Counted from the first letter of the stretch, positions 30,955 through 40,679 are shown. The stretch: DNA of 64,000 bases from Planctomycetaceae bacterium (GCA_029243145.1 JAQWSQ010000123.1:34355-98354), one strand, 5' to 3'. Numbers and translations: made by a program. The notes: generated by a model not told the origin, from the sequence alone.

Positions 30955-31518
30955 ATGTCTGACGAGCAATTTGCCAAGGATTACATCACGCAGCTTCATG
31001 ACTTGTTGCCGAAGCTCGACACCGCCAAAGTCGCCGAAACCATTGCCGCCATGCGCAAAGTTCGCGACACGGGAAAAACCGTCTACATTTGCGGCAACGG
31101 AGGCAGCTCTTCGATTGCCGCCCAGATGGTGGTCGATATCGTCAAATGTGCGTCACTCGGAAAACCGTCCCGTTTCAAAATGATCTGTCTTTCGGACAGC
31201 ATCTCCACTCTCACGGCTTACGCCAACGATGAAGGTTACGACGCCGTTTTTGTCGAACCGCTGAAGAACTTCGCCGAAGAGGGCGACATGCTGATCGGTA
31301 TTTCCGGCAGCGGCAACAGTGCGAACGTATTGAACGCGGTCGAATACGCCAACTCAGTCGGTTGCACCACAGTTGCTTTAACGACCAGCGAAGGTGGCAA
31401 GTTGAAAGACGCTGTCACCATTCCCATGATGGTGCCTCACGGCCACATGGGTCGCCTCGAAGATTGCTTCTTTGTTCTGACACATATTCTGTGTTACTTC
31501 TTCACGGAAGTTGAGTGA
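30955..31518 (+). CDS. SIS-domain sugar phosphate isomerase (GmhA-like)
   Basis: 187-residue SIS-fold protein of the phosphoheptose isomerase/DiaA group, expected to interconvert ketose and aldose phosphates. Key segments are VYICGNGGSSSIAAQMVVDI near residue 45, the phosphate loop GISGSGNSANVLNAVEYAN near 117, and HGHMGRLEDCFFVLTHIL at the end. With kdsB elsewhere in the window, sedoheptulose-7-phosphate isomerisation for LPS core heptose is a reasonable guess, but many planctomycete relatives sit in nucleotide-sugar clusters. Its 3' end overlaps the convergent gene by 25 bases. ATG start at 30955. Confidence 0.8.
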   Translation: MSDEQFAKDYITQLHDLLPKLDTAKVAETIAAMRKVRDTGKTVYICGNGGSSSIAAQMVVDIVKCASLGKPSRFKMICLSDSISTLTAYANDEGYDAVFVEPLKNFAEEGDMLIGISGSGNSANVLNAVEYANSVGCTTVALTTSEGGKLKDAVTIPMMVPHGHMGRLEDCFFVLTHILCYFFTEVE

Positions 31519-31931
31519 TCGGGCAACGCTTTATTGTTATCTGCTGATTGTTGATAACATCGACAGAGAATCAGGCTGAACGGAATCCACCAGATCAAGT
31601 CGTTGAACAGAGTGCAGCGAAACATGGTCCAAGGTAGATCGCCGGCAATCGCAGCCTGCAAAAAACCAATCGGTCCGAATATCTTCCCCAGCAAGCCGAC
31701 CAGCACGATGGGCCAGTGTCGAACATAGTCATACGCGGCAATGCCATAGCCGATGCCGTACACGCCCACGATCATTCCGATACACTGCCATAACTGAGGA
31801 TAGCGGGCCGGTTCATCGAATCCCGCCCACTGGAATGAATGTTCGGGTAACAGCACTACGACAGTCCCCCACAGCAGGTTATAGGCGGCTGCGAGTTGCA
31901 AAGTTCTCGAAGGTTTCTTGGGAGTGGTCAT
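31494..31931 (-). CDS. Small membrane protein of unknown function
   Basis: 145 residues with four hydrophobic segments (around LAAAYNLLWGTVVVLLP, IGMIVGVYGIGYGIAAY, IVLVGLLGKIFGPIGFL, LIWWIPFSLILCRCY). No catalytic motif. Resembles the small DUF-type membrane proteins often called alkyl hydroperoxide reductase-associated in annotation pipelines, but I do not recognise it firmly. Convergent with the SIS gene and overlapping it by 25 bases. Confidence 0.7.
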   Translation of the reverse strand: MTTPKKPSRTLQLAAAYNLLWGTVVVLLPEHSFQWAGFDEPARYPQLWQCIGMIVGVYGIGYGIAAYDYVRHWPIVLVGLLGKIFGPIGFLQAAIAGDLPWTMFRCTLFNDLIWWIPFSLILCRCYQQSADNNKALPDHSTSVKK

Positions 31932-32014
31932 GTTGGGGTGATCTCAGTTAGATTGTGTTCGTTGAGTTAATCATAGAACCGTTGTCCCGTGTCGAAATTC
32001 ACTGAGGAAACAAC

Positions 32015-32863
32015 ATGCAGGTTGACGATTGGCAGCTTCACACAGTCTCGGGAGGCCACTTCAAAGTGGATGGCGGTACGATGTTCTCCGTCGTTCCCAA
32101 ACCGCTCTGGTCAAGAAAAGCCACAGCCGACGAACTCAATCGTATCGATCAGGCCACCAACTGTCTGCTGATTCGAATGGGCGACAAAAATCTCCTCATT
32201 GATACCGGTTACGGTTCTAAGATGAGTGACAAACAGCGCAGGTTCATCTATGCCGAAGCGGGAAACCCGTTGGAACGAAGTCTCGCCGAACAGGGGGTCA
32301 GCCGTGAAGAAATCGATACGGTCGTGCTGACGCACTTACATTTTGATCACGCCGGAGGAGTGACACGCCGCAACGAAAACGGCGAACTTAAACTCGAATT
32401 CCCGAACGCCGAGCATGTCATCCAGCAAGGGGAATGGAATGTTGCGAATGCTGATTGGCCCGAACTACGCGGCGTCTATACCTCAGAAAATTATGAGTTA
32501 CTGGCCGATTCCGCTCAATTGCGATTGATCGAAGGCGATGTCGAGATCGCTCCGGGAGTGCGCTGCGTGGTGACTGGAGGACATACCGAGTTTCATCAAG
32601 CCATCGTCATCGAACATGGTGACGAAGCATTTTATCATCTCGCCGACATCTGTCCGACAAGCTGGAATTTACCGACAGCCTGGTGTACCGGATTCGATTT
32701 GAATCAATTGGAAACCAGACGGAGTAAACGGAGACTTCTTCAGGAAATTTCCGAACGTGATGCTTGGTTACTATTCGATCATGACCCCGAGTTGGCGGCA
32801 GTGAAGATCGTTGCCGACGACCGCGGCGAATTTGTCGTGTCGGATCGGCTCACCACGCTCTGA
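32015..32863 (+). CDS. Metallo-beta-lactamase fold hydrolase
   Basis: 282 residues. The dinuclear metal site motif THLHFDHAGG sits near residue 106; further ligands are seen in TGGHTEFHQ (near 189), HLADICPTSW (Asp near 210) and FDHDPELA near the end. This set fits MBL-fold hydrolases of the quorum-quenching lactonase (AttM/AiiA-like) or N-acyl-hydrolase branch; substrate unassigned. Start ATG 32015; single gene, transcribed toward the FabF gene with a strong hairpin between them. Confidence 0.85.
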   Translation: MQVDDWQLHTVSGGHFKVDGGTMFSVVPKPLWSRKATADELNRIDQATNCLLIRMGDKNLLIDTGYGSKMSDKQRRFIYAEAGNPLERSLAEQGVSREEIDTVVLTHLHFDHAGGVTRRNENGELKLEFPNAEHVIQQGEWNVANADWPELRGVYTSENYELLADSAQLRLIEGDVEIAPGVRCVVTGGHTEFHQAIVIEHGDEAFYHLADICPTSWNLPTAWCTGFDLNQLETRRSKRRLLQEISERDAWLLFDHDPELAAVKIVADDRGEFVVSDRLTTL

Positions 32864-32877
32864 AGTCGAGTGAGCGT

Positions 32878-32912
32878 AAAAAAAGAGCTCTCACAAATTC
32901 ATGTGAGAGCCC
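32878..32912 (-). terminator. Rho-independent terminator of the fabF gene
   Basis: On the minus strand, arms GCTCTCACA and TGTGAGAGC (32902-32910 and 32887-32895) around a six-base loop, followed by seven T (32878-32884). It lies about 70 bases after the fabF stop. On the plus strand the same hairpin may also end the MBL gene. Confidence 0.85.
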
Positions 32913-32978
32913 ATTTTGATGAAGCGGGGGTACCCATCGTCTCAGCAGCGCAACGCGGGGATTCCAATGTCTCTCAGC

Positions 32979-34232
32979 TTAAATCTTCTTCACAAGCAAG
33001 CTGATATTGTGTCCGCCGAACCCGAAACTGTTATTGAGGGCATAATCGACTTGAGCTTCACGCGATTCATTGGGAATGTAATCGAGATCGCAATCGGGAT
33101 CGGCTTCTTCGTAATTGATTGTGGGTGGTAATTTTCCATTCTTCAGCGCGAGAGAACACGCCACTGTTTCGATGCCACACGACGCACCAATAATATGCCC
33201 GGTCATACTTTTGGTCGAACTGACTTGAAGCTTGGCAGCCGCGTCGCCAAAGACTTTCTTCAACGCTACAGTTTCCATCGCATCGTTCAATTTCGTACCC
33301 GTCCCGTGCGCATTCACATAAATATTGTCTGCGACATCAGCGGGCTCTAAACCGGCTTGAGCAAAAGCCTGATTGATGGCGCGAGTCGCTTCGACCGCAT
33401 CGGGATCCGGTTGGACAAGATGAAAACTGTCCGAGGTCGAACCGTAACCGATCAATTCGACGTAAGCTTTTCCGCCGCGCTTAGCGAGATGTTCGGCAGA
33501 TTCCATGATCACGATGCCGGCACCTTCCGACATGATGAAACCGTGCCGCTCTTTGTTGAACGGTCGGACAGATTTCTCTGGCTCATCATTCGAGCCTTTA
33601 TTCATCGCTTTCATGTTACTGAAGGCGGCCAAGCCGAGACGCGTCAAGGACGCTTCTGTTCCACCACTGATGACAATGTCGACTTCGCCGCGTTGCAACA
33701 TTTCGTAGCCGTCAATGATCGCGTTCCCCGAAGACGCACACGCCGTGCTGACGGTATAGGCGGGGCCTCTCGCTCCAAACGCGAGAGAGATGTTCGCAGG
33801 AGATGCATTCGGCATCAACATCGGGATGGTGAAAACAGAGACCCGTCGTGGTCCTTTTTCGATCAATCGTTCGGTCTGTTCCTGGAGAGTTTCCATCCCG
33901 GAAAGTCCCGAACCGAGAATGACGGCGACGCGCGTTCCCAAATTCGTGAGTGGCAAGTCGGCATCGAGTAAAGCCTCTCGTGCGGCGACCAAGGCAAAAC
34001 GAGTCGCCCAGTCAATCCGTCGGACATCGATGAGATCTCCGAGATCTCCTTGCAAGGCCTCAAGATCGAGGTCGGAAATCTCGCCTCCGATGGTCACCTG
34101 CAAATCATCCGTCTTCATACGTGTCAACGGACGAATTCCACTACGACCATTCATCAGGCCGTCCCAGAATTCGTTCAGGTTTTTACCCAGTGATGTGACG
34201 ACTCCAAGGCCGCTAATAACGATCTGACTCAT
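32979..34232 (-). CDS. fabF: Beta-ketoacyl-ACP synthase II
   Basis: Condensing enzyme of fatty-acid elongation, using malonyl-ACP in the cytosol; 417 residues, normal length. The catalytic triad is complete: Cys in VSTACASSGNAI (near 163), His in NAHGTGTKLND (near 305) and His in SMTGHIIGASCGIE (near 340). It ends with the glycine-rich NNSFGFGGHNISLL. It is not in an acp/fabD/fabG cluster, so it may be a paralogue to the main fab locus. Expression is punctuated by the terminator just downstream. Confidence 0.9.
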   Translation of the reverse strand: MSQIVISGLGVVTSLGKNLNEFWDGLMNGRSGIRPLTRMKTDDLQVTIGGEISDLDLEALQGDLGDLIDVRRIDWATRFALVAAREALLDADLPLTNLGTRVAVILGSGLSGMETLQEQTERLIEKGPRRVSVFTIPMLMPNASPANISLAFGARGPAYTVSTACASSGNAIIDGYEMLQRGEVDIVISGGTEASLTRLGLAAFSNMKAMNKGSNDEPEKSVRPFNKERHGFIMSEGAGIVIMESAEHLAKRGGKAYVELIGYGSTSDSFHLVQPDPDAVEATRAINQAFAQAGLEPADVADNIYVNAHGTGTKLNDAMETVALKKVFGDAAAKLQVSSTKSMTGHIIGASCGIETVACSLALKNGKLPPTINYEEADPDCDLDYIPNESREAQVDYALNNSFGFGGHNISLLVKKI

Positions 34233-34411
34233 GATTCTCCATTATGAATGGTCAGACGGAGATTGCTCCGTTGTGTTTGAGGCCGATTTGATCGACCGAT
34301 GTTTGTTTAACAACTTCCAGTTTTTTCGGGATCTCCCGTTCCGAAGGCGTTATTGTACAAACTATGAAGATTTCTGGACCCCATTTGAAGGAATATTTTT
34401 GAGGATTCGGT

Positions 34412-34882
34412 GTGTTCCGTCTGCAAATTGAAAAACCCGTCACCCGAGAATTACGGCTTGTCGTTCGTGATCGGATCGATTTCGCCCTCGATCTGCTCGC
34501 AGAAAACGACGAATTGTCTCCCGAGACTGTGCATCAGCTTAGAAAATGCGGCAAACGACTTAAAGCACTATTTCGGCTTGCCATAACCTTAAATCAGGCC
34601 GCTGGGGAGCAGAATATCACCCGTTATCGCGATTTGGGACACAAATTGGCAGATTTATTGGGATACGATCACGATCTGCAAAATCTCAGCGAAATCCTCG
34701 AAATTCTCACCGTGCGACCTCATTCACTCGATGAAGACCTGCAACGGTTGATCTTACAAAAGGAGTGCTTGCAACTCGGACGATATTTGTATCAGAAAAA
34801 AACCGAGCCAAGCTCAAAAACTGTTCTCTTCCATCCAGTCGGGATCGTTAATACTCCTCTCTTCCAAAGTATGACTTCATGA
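34412..34882 (+). CDS. Short CHAD-domain protein
   Basis: 156 residues from GTG 34412. Most of the sequence is one CHAD domain, a histidine-rich helical fold that binds polyphosphate: VHQLRKCGKRLKALFRL near residue 40 and YRDLGHKLADLLGYDHDLQNL near 75 carry the conserved His, Arg and Lys. Usual CHAD proteins are 200-300 residues, so this is a short version, possibly truncated at the carboxyl end. Stop and start of the following methyltransferase gene overlap (ATGA), indicating coupled translation. Confidence 0.75.
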   Translation: MFRLQIEKPVTRELRLVVRDRIDFALDLLAENDELSPETVHQLRKCGKRLKALFRLAITLNQAAGEQNITRYRDLGHKLADLLGYDHDLQNLSEILEILTVRPHSLDEDLQRLILQKECLQLGRYLYQKKTEPSSKTVLFHPVGIVNTPLFQSMTS

Positions 34883-35553
34883 TTCCTCGGAGACTCGAAC
34901 CCGAAGTGATGGACACACAGCATGAAGCGCGCGAGTACGATGAGATGGATCACTCGGGAGTCAATGAACTGTTCGTCTCTGATTTTCTGTCTGCCTGCCC
35001 GCAAAGCATTCTTAACGATTCCAGCGACATTCTCGACTTGGGAACAGGAACGGCACTCATCCCTATCGAGTTTTGTCGGCAATCAAAACAGGGAAACATC
35101 ACGGCGATCGATTTGGCTGACGAAATGTTGAAACTCGCCAAAGCAAACATCGAACGGGCCGATCTCTCCGCACGTGTTCGGCTCATCAAATGCGACGCCA
35201 AACAGTTGCCCTTCGAAAATGATTGTTTCTCTGTCGTGATTTCCAATAGCATCATTCACCACATTCCAGAACCACTCGTGGCAATGCGTGACATGGTGCG
35301 AGTCCTTAAACTGGGCGGCTTGCTATTCGTTCGAGATCTGATGCGTCCCGACTCTGTTGACCAACTCGAAGCACTCGTCGATCAACATACCTCGAACGAG
35401 ACCGACTATTCACGACAATTATTTCGTCAATCATTGCATGCCGCGTTAACGGTCTCTGAGGTTGTCGAGATGCTGGAAGGTTTGCACCTCCCGCGAGAAG
35501 CGGTCGTCGCAACATCTGACCGACATTGGACGGTGAGCACTTTGTTGCCGTAA
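34879..35553 (+). CDS. Class I SAM-dependent methyltransferase
   Basis: 224 residues, Methyltransf_11/25 type. Motif I ILDLGTGTALIPIEF near residue 50, acidic ITAIDLADEMLKLAK near 75, IKCDAKQLPFEND near 107, then SNSIIHHIPEP and LKLGGLLFVRDLMRP. Small-molecule substrate unknown; it resembles the UbiE/cobalamin-biosynthesis-like group. Its ATG overlaps the stop of the CHAD gene by four bases. An internal ATG ten codons downstream (34909) is an alternative start. Confidence 0.85.
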   Translation: MIPRRLEPEVMDTQHEAREYDEMDHSGVNELFVSDFLSACPQSILNDSSDILDLGTGTALIPIEFCRQSKQGNITAIDLADEMLKLAKANIERADLSARVRLIKCDAKQLPFENDCFSVVISNSIIHHIPEPLVAMRDMVRVLKLGGLLFVRDLMRPDSVDQLEALVDQHTSNETDYSRQLFRQSLHAALTVSEVVEMLEGLHLPREAVVATSDRHWTVSTLLP

Positions 35554-35744
35554 ATTGGTGGATATTTGTGACATTCCTGCCTGGTCGGCACTCCTCGAAA
35601 TAATCGATATATATTACCATTCTTCACTGGACTCCTTTATTTCACTGTTTTACTCAAGATCTCTATTCTATTTATCCGATGAACTCTAAGCACACAACAT
35701 TTACTCACCTCAACTCTTTCCCCAAAGATATTGGAGTCTGATTC

Positions 35745-36002
35745 ATGGCCGTCCCGATGTCGCCAACGCTTTCGAATCAAGAAGTTCGTTTAAACTCGGC
35801 CCTCAACGAACTCGATTCGACCCTCCAGGAGGCAGTCGAGCAGGATGCTCGATTTGAAAATCTCCAGCAAGATTGGCGACAACAGTGGGATTTGCACGAC
35901 GAGCAAATTGCAGATCGTCTGCGAATCCTCAATGAGAAGTTGCCGCAACTCAAGGAGAAGGGTGATCTCCAAACGTTGCCGCAACTGAAGGTCCTTTCCT
36001 GA
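35745..36002 (+). CDS. Small coiled-coil protein, unknown function
   Basis: 85 residues, strongly helical and charged (ALNELDSTLQEAVEQDARFE, HDEQIADRLRILNEKLPQLK), with no signal or membrane segment. Reads as a soluble coiled coil; no family recognised. ATG 35745 follows a plausible upstream region, and a hairpin lies about 57 bases after the stop. Confidence 0.6.
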   Translation: MAVPMSPTLSNQEVRLNSALNELDSTLQEAVEQDARFENLQQDWRQQWDLHDEQIADRLRILNEKLPQLKEKGDLQTLPQLKVLS

Positions 36003-36058
36003 GAGAGTTCCCGGGAGCGAAGCGGCGCGAGACCGTTTCCGGGGAATGATCACAGGTG

Positions 36059-36097
36059 CCCGTTCTCCGGTTCCCTCCAGACCGACCGGAGAGCGGG
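36059..36097. terminator. Intergenic hairpin, possible terminator
   Basis: Arms CCCGTTCTCCGGT (36059-36071) and ACCGGAGAGCGGG (36085-36097), one G-T wobble, 13-base loop. It stands between convergent genes; no long T-run follows on either strand, so termination is a weak inference. Confidence 0.45.
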
Positions 36098-36116
36098 TTC
36101 CGGTTGGTTGAATTTC

Positions 36117-37397
36117 TTATTTCACCAACCGCGGCTCTCCCCACACTGCCAGATTGTGGAGCGATTCTGAGCCTTCTCCCGCAACCGTCACCAGCTTCAG
36201 TTTGAATAGCTTCTCGGATGGTAAATCAGCCGACAAAATCACGGTAGAATCTTGCGTTGTCAGAAACTTACTCTCGGCGACCACTTTGCCATCAATCAGG
36301 ATTTGAAATTTGACCGTACCGGTCGCTCCGGCCAACAGATGCAAGCCAACATCACAAACGATCTTCTGATAGCAGTCGCCGTTGGTGAGTGTGAAGTCAA
36401 TCGAAGACGGTACTCCGGCACCAAAGCCTTTTGCGTAGTTTTTTTTGCCAATCTTGAGTGGATGCAATTTGCGGCCCGCATCGAACCCCTGATCAACGAG
36501 AAACGGCGTCACATAATACGGATGTGTCGTCATGCGGGGGATTGTTTCTGAAAGCCACGATGACAGGTTCTGTTCGTCCCACTGTCTGGCTTCCTCGGCA
36601 TCAATGCGATCATAAGCCAGACAAAACACGGTGTAGCATAAATCAGCAATATGCTCCGCGTTTCGATGAGCCAATCGCGAACGTGTTTTTTCAGCGAGAG
36701 TTCCATCGCCGTACTGGATTGATTGGACAATGGGAATGATGCCCGCTGCCGCGTTACGTTCAAGCAAGACTTGATGTTGATAGAGCCGCAATGCCACCTC
36801 ATCAATGCTGCCTCCCAATAGCTTGGGAGCATATTCAGCTTCCGGGATTTCAAACGTCCCCACATTGCTGATCCCGCCATAACCGAAAGTGTAATTAAGA
36901 TTCACTTTATCGGGTGTGGGCGGCAACAAGATCCGTAACGCGGCTTCATTCACCGGGCTGGAATGTGCGGACGGCGAGCCGGGGTCTTCGTTCCAATGAC
37001 ACAACACGCCGAGAAACTTGAGTGCTTCATCAACGGGGTCGTCTTCGTCGAATTTGTTGGGATGTTGAATTCGTGCGATGGTTTGTTCGAGATACCACTG
37101 CATCGCGGGAATGCTCTTCTCGGGTGAATTGACATCGTGGAGAGACAATTGCGGACCGGGCGGGAGGCAATATTTATCCAGATGTGGCGCTTTGCCACCC
37201 GCGTGTTGATCCTGCAACTTGTTGTAATTTTTGCCGAGTGCTTTCCAATATTTGTCGTCGAGCTTCTCTTGTTGCCAGGCAGGAAGATGCTCAATGGCCC
37301 AGGCGCGGATGAGATCGTGTCCACGCCCCCAACCGAACGAAACAGTCGGCTGCAAAAGAAGCAGACACAGGATGGCAGAAGTGAGGAGATGTTTCAT
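36117..37397 (-). CDS. Exported S1/P1 nuclease-like protein with NPCBM domain
   Basis: 426 residues with a signal peptide (MKHLLTSAILCLLLLQPTVSFG). The mature protein begins WGRGHDLIRAWAIEHLP, the Trp-His-rich start of the zinc-dependent phospholipase C / S1-P1 nuclease fold, with further potential metal ligands (LGVLCHWNEDPGSPSAH near 130-150, HRNAEHIADLCY near 250). The last 130 residues (FGAGVPSSIDFTLTNGDCYQKIVCDVG) look like an NPCBM/NEW2 carbohydrate-binding module. Probably a periplasmic hydrolase that acts at a glycan surface; activity unproven. Confidence 0.65.
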   Translation of the reverse strand: MKHLLTSAILCLLLLQPTVSFGWGRGHDLIRAWAIEHLPAWQQEKLDDKYWKALGKNYNKLQDQHAGGKAPHLDKYCLPPGPQLSLHDVNSPEKSIPAMQWYLEQTIARIQHPNKFDEDDPVDEALKFLGVLCHWNEDPGSPSAHSSPVNEAALRILLPPTPDKVNLNYTFGYGGISNVGTFEIPEAEYAPKLLGGSIDEVALRLYQHQVLLERNAAAGIIPIVQSIQYGDGTLAEKTRSRLAHRNAEHIADLCYTVFCLAYDRIDAEEARQWDEQNLSSWLSETIPRMTTHPYYVTPFLVDQGFDAGRKLHPLKIGKKNYAKGFGAGVPSSIDFTLTNGDCYQKIVCDVGLHLLAGATGTVKFQILIDGKVVAESKFLTTQDSTVILSADLPSEKLFKLKLVTVAGEGSESLHNLAVWGEPRLVK

Positions 37398-37457
37398 GAC
37401 GGCACAACATCAATTCGAGAACGGGTTGAGATGATCGAGACATCTTGACTTTAAGGA

Positions 37458-37480
37458 GTTCTCCAAGTGGATTGGAGAAC
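37458..37480. other. Short hairpin between the nuclease-like and symporter genes
   Basis: Perfect 9-bp arms GTTCTCCAA (37458-37466) and TTGGAGAAC (37472-37480). No T-run, so more likely regulatory or a repeat than a terminator. Confidence 0.4.
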
Positions 37481-37568
37481 CGGATTGAAGAATTCACAAA
37501 ACGCTCATCAATGAAATTTCAACGTTTTACTATCAAGAAGCCGCCTTAGAGAAGATCGAAGTTCTTCA

Positions 37569-39239
37569 CTATTCGGCGAGTTCGATGGCAGAGGGTATCT
37601 CAGGCTTGGCTGGTTCCAACACCGAAAAATCTGCGAAGACTGCGTAAATCGCGATGACGGCAACAATCAACACGAGACCCGCTTTGCGGGTGTGCTTCCA
37701 AGGAGTCATATCGACCGCTTTGACATCTTCTTGGACGAATTCGGTTTCGCGAGGATACAGTTCTCCGAGAACAAGCATCAGGACAACAAGCCAACAGAAA
37801 ACGATTCCCAAAAAATGGAATGGCTGCATGGACTCCACAATCAGCGGAAACGGTGGGACGAAGTAACCGACGGCGATAATCGTGAAGCCGCTGACCAATC
37901 CCACTTTCGCAGCAAACGCCGAAACGCGACGAGTCAACATACCAACCAGAACAACCGAGAAAATGGGGATGAAATACATGCCATTCATCTTCTGCAAGTA
38001 ACCAAAGATGCTCTCTGTTTTCGCTAACAGCGGTGCCAGAGACATGGCAATGATCGCCACAATCCAGCCGAAGATTTTGCCGCTACGGACGACCTGTTGT
38101 TCTGATGCATGCGGATTTAAGAGTGTTTTGTAGAGTCCTAAACTAAAGAGTGTGCAAGAGCTATTCAGCGCCGAGTTAAAGCTGGAAAGAATCGCTCCGA
38201 TCATGGCGGCTGCAAAAAAACCAGTGAGAGGAGCCGGCAAAACATCACTCACCAACCGGCCATATGCCGTCACAGACTTGATTCCTTCGTCTTTGTAGAT
38301 GGTATAGGCAATCATGCCGGGCAGAACGAGATAAAATGGTCCGAGCAATTTGAGAGCACCTGTGAGTAGAACTCCCTTCTGGCCTTCAGCCAAACTGCTG
38401 GCTCCGAATGTTCGCTGGATAATCTGCTGGTTGGTGGTCCAATAGAATAACGTGAGCAGAAAAATTCCCGAGAAGACGGTAGAGAATGGGACGGAAGACT
38501 CGGGACCACCCACGGAATTCATCCGGGCTCTTTGCTCTTCAAACAGACGATCTGCGCCTGCCGTGATGCCGCCGTCTCCCCCCAATTGAGACAAGGCAAA
38601 GACCGTAATCATCATCCCCCCGACAAGCAGACCGATACCGTTCAATGTGTCTGAGACAGCCACGGTTCGCAAGCCACCGAATAGAGCGTAGAGAGATCCG
38701 ATGATGCCCACCATCCAGACAATCAGCCACAAGGCAAAGGTTCCGGTGTCGATGTTCAACGACTCTGGCAAAGTACCCAAGAGTGCTTTCACATCCATGA
38801 CTCCGATCATGCCTTGAGCACCCGTGTACAGAATGATGGGAAGGAGAATCCCCACATAGGCGAGTAAAAAGATGATGTTGGTAATGACTTGTGTTTGACG
38901 ATCAAAGCGGATCTCCAGATATTCGGGAACCGTTGCGACGCCACTTTTCAAAAAGCGAGGCAAGAAGAACCATGCCATCATGACAAGAGAAATAACGCTG
39001 ACCACTTCCCAAACCATCACACACAAGCCATCTTTGAAGGCATCACCGTTCAAACCGACGAGTTGTTCGGTCGATAAATTAGTCAGCAGCAAAGAGCCAG
39101 CGATCAGCGGGAATGTGAGCGATCGTCCTGCCAGAAAATAGCCGCCTGTGCTGTCATGATCGTCCTGATGTGTGATTCGCCAGGTCAGGAAAGCGACGAG
39201 GCCGGTGAAAAACAGAAATGAGGCAATCGTGAGAAACAT
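37569..39239 (-). CDS. Sodium/solute symporter (SSS, SLC5 family)
   Basis: 556 residues with about 14 hydrophobic segments. Family marks: the early [20 protein letters not shown] stretch, [16 protein letters not shown] in helix 2, [11 protein letters not shown], and [21 protein letters not shown] sodium-site region ([17 protein letters not shown] near 345). It groups by eye with sodium/glucose or sodium/sialate-type symporters of planctomycetes. The transported solute is unknown; sugars or sugar acids are usual. Complete, and alone on its strand. Confidence 0.9.
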   Translation of the reverse strand: MFLTIASFLFFTGLVAFLTWRITHQDDHDSTGGYFLAGRSLTFPLIAGSLLLTNLSTEQLVGLNGDAFKDGLCVMVWEVVSVISLVMMAWFFLPRFLKSGVATVPEYLEIRFDRQTQVITNIIFLLAYVGILLPIILYTGAQGMIGVMDVKALLGTLPESLNIDTGTFALWLIVWMVGIIGSLYALFGGLRTVAVSDTLNGIGLLVGGMMITVFALSQLGGDGGITAGADRLFEEQRARMNSVGGPESSVPFSTVFSGIFLLTLFYWTTNQQIIQRTFGASSLAEGQKGVLLTGALKLLGPFYLVLPGMIAYTIYKDEGIKSVTAYGRLVSDVLPAPLTGFFAAAMIGAILSSFNSALNSSCTLFSLGLYKTLLNPHASEQQVVRSGKIFGWIVAIIAMSLAPLLAKTESIFGYLQKMNGMYFIPIFSVVLVGMLTRRVSAFAAKVGLVSGFTIIAVGYFVPPFPLIVESMQPFHFLGIVFCWLVVLMLVLGELYPRETEFVQEDVKAVDMTPWKHTRKAGLVLIVAVIAIYAVFADFSVLEPAKPEIPSAIELAE

Positions 39240-39455
39240 GAGAGCGATCTTATTCTCGAAAGTGTGTGGTCAGTGAGTTCTCAAAGATTAACCCAAGCCA
39301 GCGTCATGAGATAGGATAATCCAAGCCATCATTATAGGGAAATTCGCGAGCGAGACTATGAGAATAGAAACCTCAAAGTTGAGTGCTGTTTCGGGATGAT
39401 CGCTGCGAGACGGATCAATCACATCACTCTTGCAGAAAGTTTGACCGCTCTTCTC

Positions 39456-40259
39456 TCAATCTGGCTGTGATGCAAATTGTTCCACTGAAACAAATTCTCG
39501 CGTGGGGATCACATGCTCACCGAATTGAGTGAAGGTTGCGACATCGGCTGCGTCTCGTCCATAGGCGATGGTCAGTCGGGCACCTTGAAGATTGGATTGA
39601 GTCGGGTCGAATGTGTACCAGCGATTCCCCACATAAATCTCAAACCAGGCGTGCATGTCCATCGGTTCGAGACCATGGAAGTATCCAGCCACCATGCGAG
39701 AAGGAATGCTCAAAGCACGACACAAGGCAATCCCCAGATGTGCCATATCTCGGCAGACGCCGAACCCTCGTTCTTTGACCTGTAATGCCGAAACTAATGT
39801 GTTGCTCGATCCCGGTTGAAAATCGATGTTTTGTTTCAGCCAATTCACGATGGCGGCGGCTTGCGAATAACCGGGCTGATAGCCGGCGGTAATGTCTGCC
39901 GCCAATTCGCCCAGGCAATCCGATTCGCAATAACGACTGGGGGCAAGAAATCCCATCACGCTCGCAGGCAGGGCGGGAACGGGGATGAATCCCGCATCGG
40001 GATGTTCGTCGTCGTAGGGATCTGTTTGAGCCAGTGTTTCTGATTTGAGCGTGAACTCTCCTGCCGGGGCCACGAGTCGCTGACATAAATTGCCGAAAAG
40101 ATCTTCGCATTCTTCCGCAATAATTTGAGGAGAGAGATGAAAATCTTGACGGGAAATCCATTGATGACCACCACTTCGAGGACGCAGGGTGAAGACGAAC
40201 GGCGTGGACGTCGGCAAATCAAAAATCAGCTCGTAGCGACAACGAATCCAGACCGACAT
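39456..40259 (-). CDS. Transglutaminase-like family protein
   Basis: 267 residues, cytosolic by the lack of any signal peptide. The transglutaminase core has all three catalytic residues: Cys in GFGVCRDMAHLGIALCRAL (near 170), His in MDMHAWFEIYVGN (near 205) and Asp in WYTFDPTQ (near 221), after a bacterial transglutaminase-like beta-sandwich amino part. These enzymes usually act as cysteine proteases or peptide ligases rather than cross-linkers. Often next to alpha-E/A circularly permuted ATP-grasp genes; none is seen here. Confidence 0.85.
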   Translation of the reverse strand: MSVWIRCRYELIFDLPTSTPFVFTLRPRSGGHQWISRQDFHLSPQIIAEECEDLFGNLCQRLVAPAGEFTLKSETLAQTDPYDDEHPDAGFIPVPALPASVMGFLAPSRYCESDCLGELAADITAGYQPGYSQAAAIVNWLKQNIDFQPGSSNTLVSALQVKERGFGVCRDMAHLGIALCRALSIPSRMVAGYFHGLEPMDMHAWFEIYVGNRWYTFDPTQSNLQGARLTIAYGRDAADVATFTQFGEHVIPTREFVSVEQFASQPD

Positions 40260-40420
40260 CTCATCACTTTCTTTTGATTCCTATATGGGCAATAGATCAA
40301 TCATAGTCGCGTTTGGAGCAGAGGAACATGCACGGTCCCTTGCCATCGATGATTCCCGCCGCTCAATTTTCGAAGGCTCACGTTGAAGGGATTCCTCCCC
40401 TTATACCAAAAAAATCACAT

Positions 40421-40509
40421 TATCTGGATAGTCATGTCCAGATACTATCGAAATCCACATTCACTGTCAGAACACGTTTTGACATGCAGTTGCGGGCCCT
40501 GCAACTGCA
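40421..40509 (+). promoter_or_regulatory. Two palindromes in front of a tiny ORF
   Basis: Arms TATCTGGA (40421-40428) and TCCAGATA (40437-40444), then TGCAGTTGC (40485-40493) and GCAACTGCA (40501-40509). The second is immediately preceded by TTGACA (40479-40484). They may be operator sites or RNA hairpins of a leader for the small ORF and terminator that follow. Confidence 0.5.
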
Positions 40510-40535
40510 CACCACTTTATCTGTAGGGGAACTCG

Positions 40536-40643
40536 ATGTTTCGTCACACGCTGAAATTCGCAGCAACGATGCTGTTGGACCTATTAATAGCAAAGCCGGG
40601 CTCCGCCTGGATGAGCTGTTTCTACTCCACTGATTTCGCTTGA
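40536..40643 (+). CDS. Tiny hydrophobic peptide ORF (35 residues)
   Basis: Candidate short gene between a palindrome and a perfect terminator. The peptide has a basic start (MFRHTLKFAATMLLDLLIAK) and a hydrophobic run like a signal or membrane helix, then GSAWMSCFYSTDFA. No family recognised. The support is its placement in a compact transcription-unit-like layout, not homology; the transcript could instead be a noncoding RNA. Confidence 0.4.
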   Translation: MFRHTLKFAATMLLDLLIAKPGSAWMSCFYSTDFA

Positions 40644-40679
40644 CCGGTGACTCGAAGGAGTCTGCCGTTTTTCATAACG

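Noticed and set aside
40313..40633. 106-codon plus-strand frame
   Set aside because: Crosses both palindromes and conflicts with the mini-ORF; no conserved pattern or ribosome binding site.
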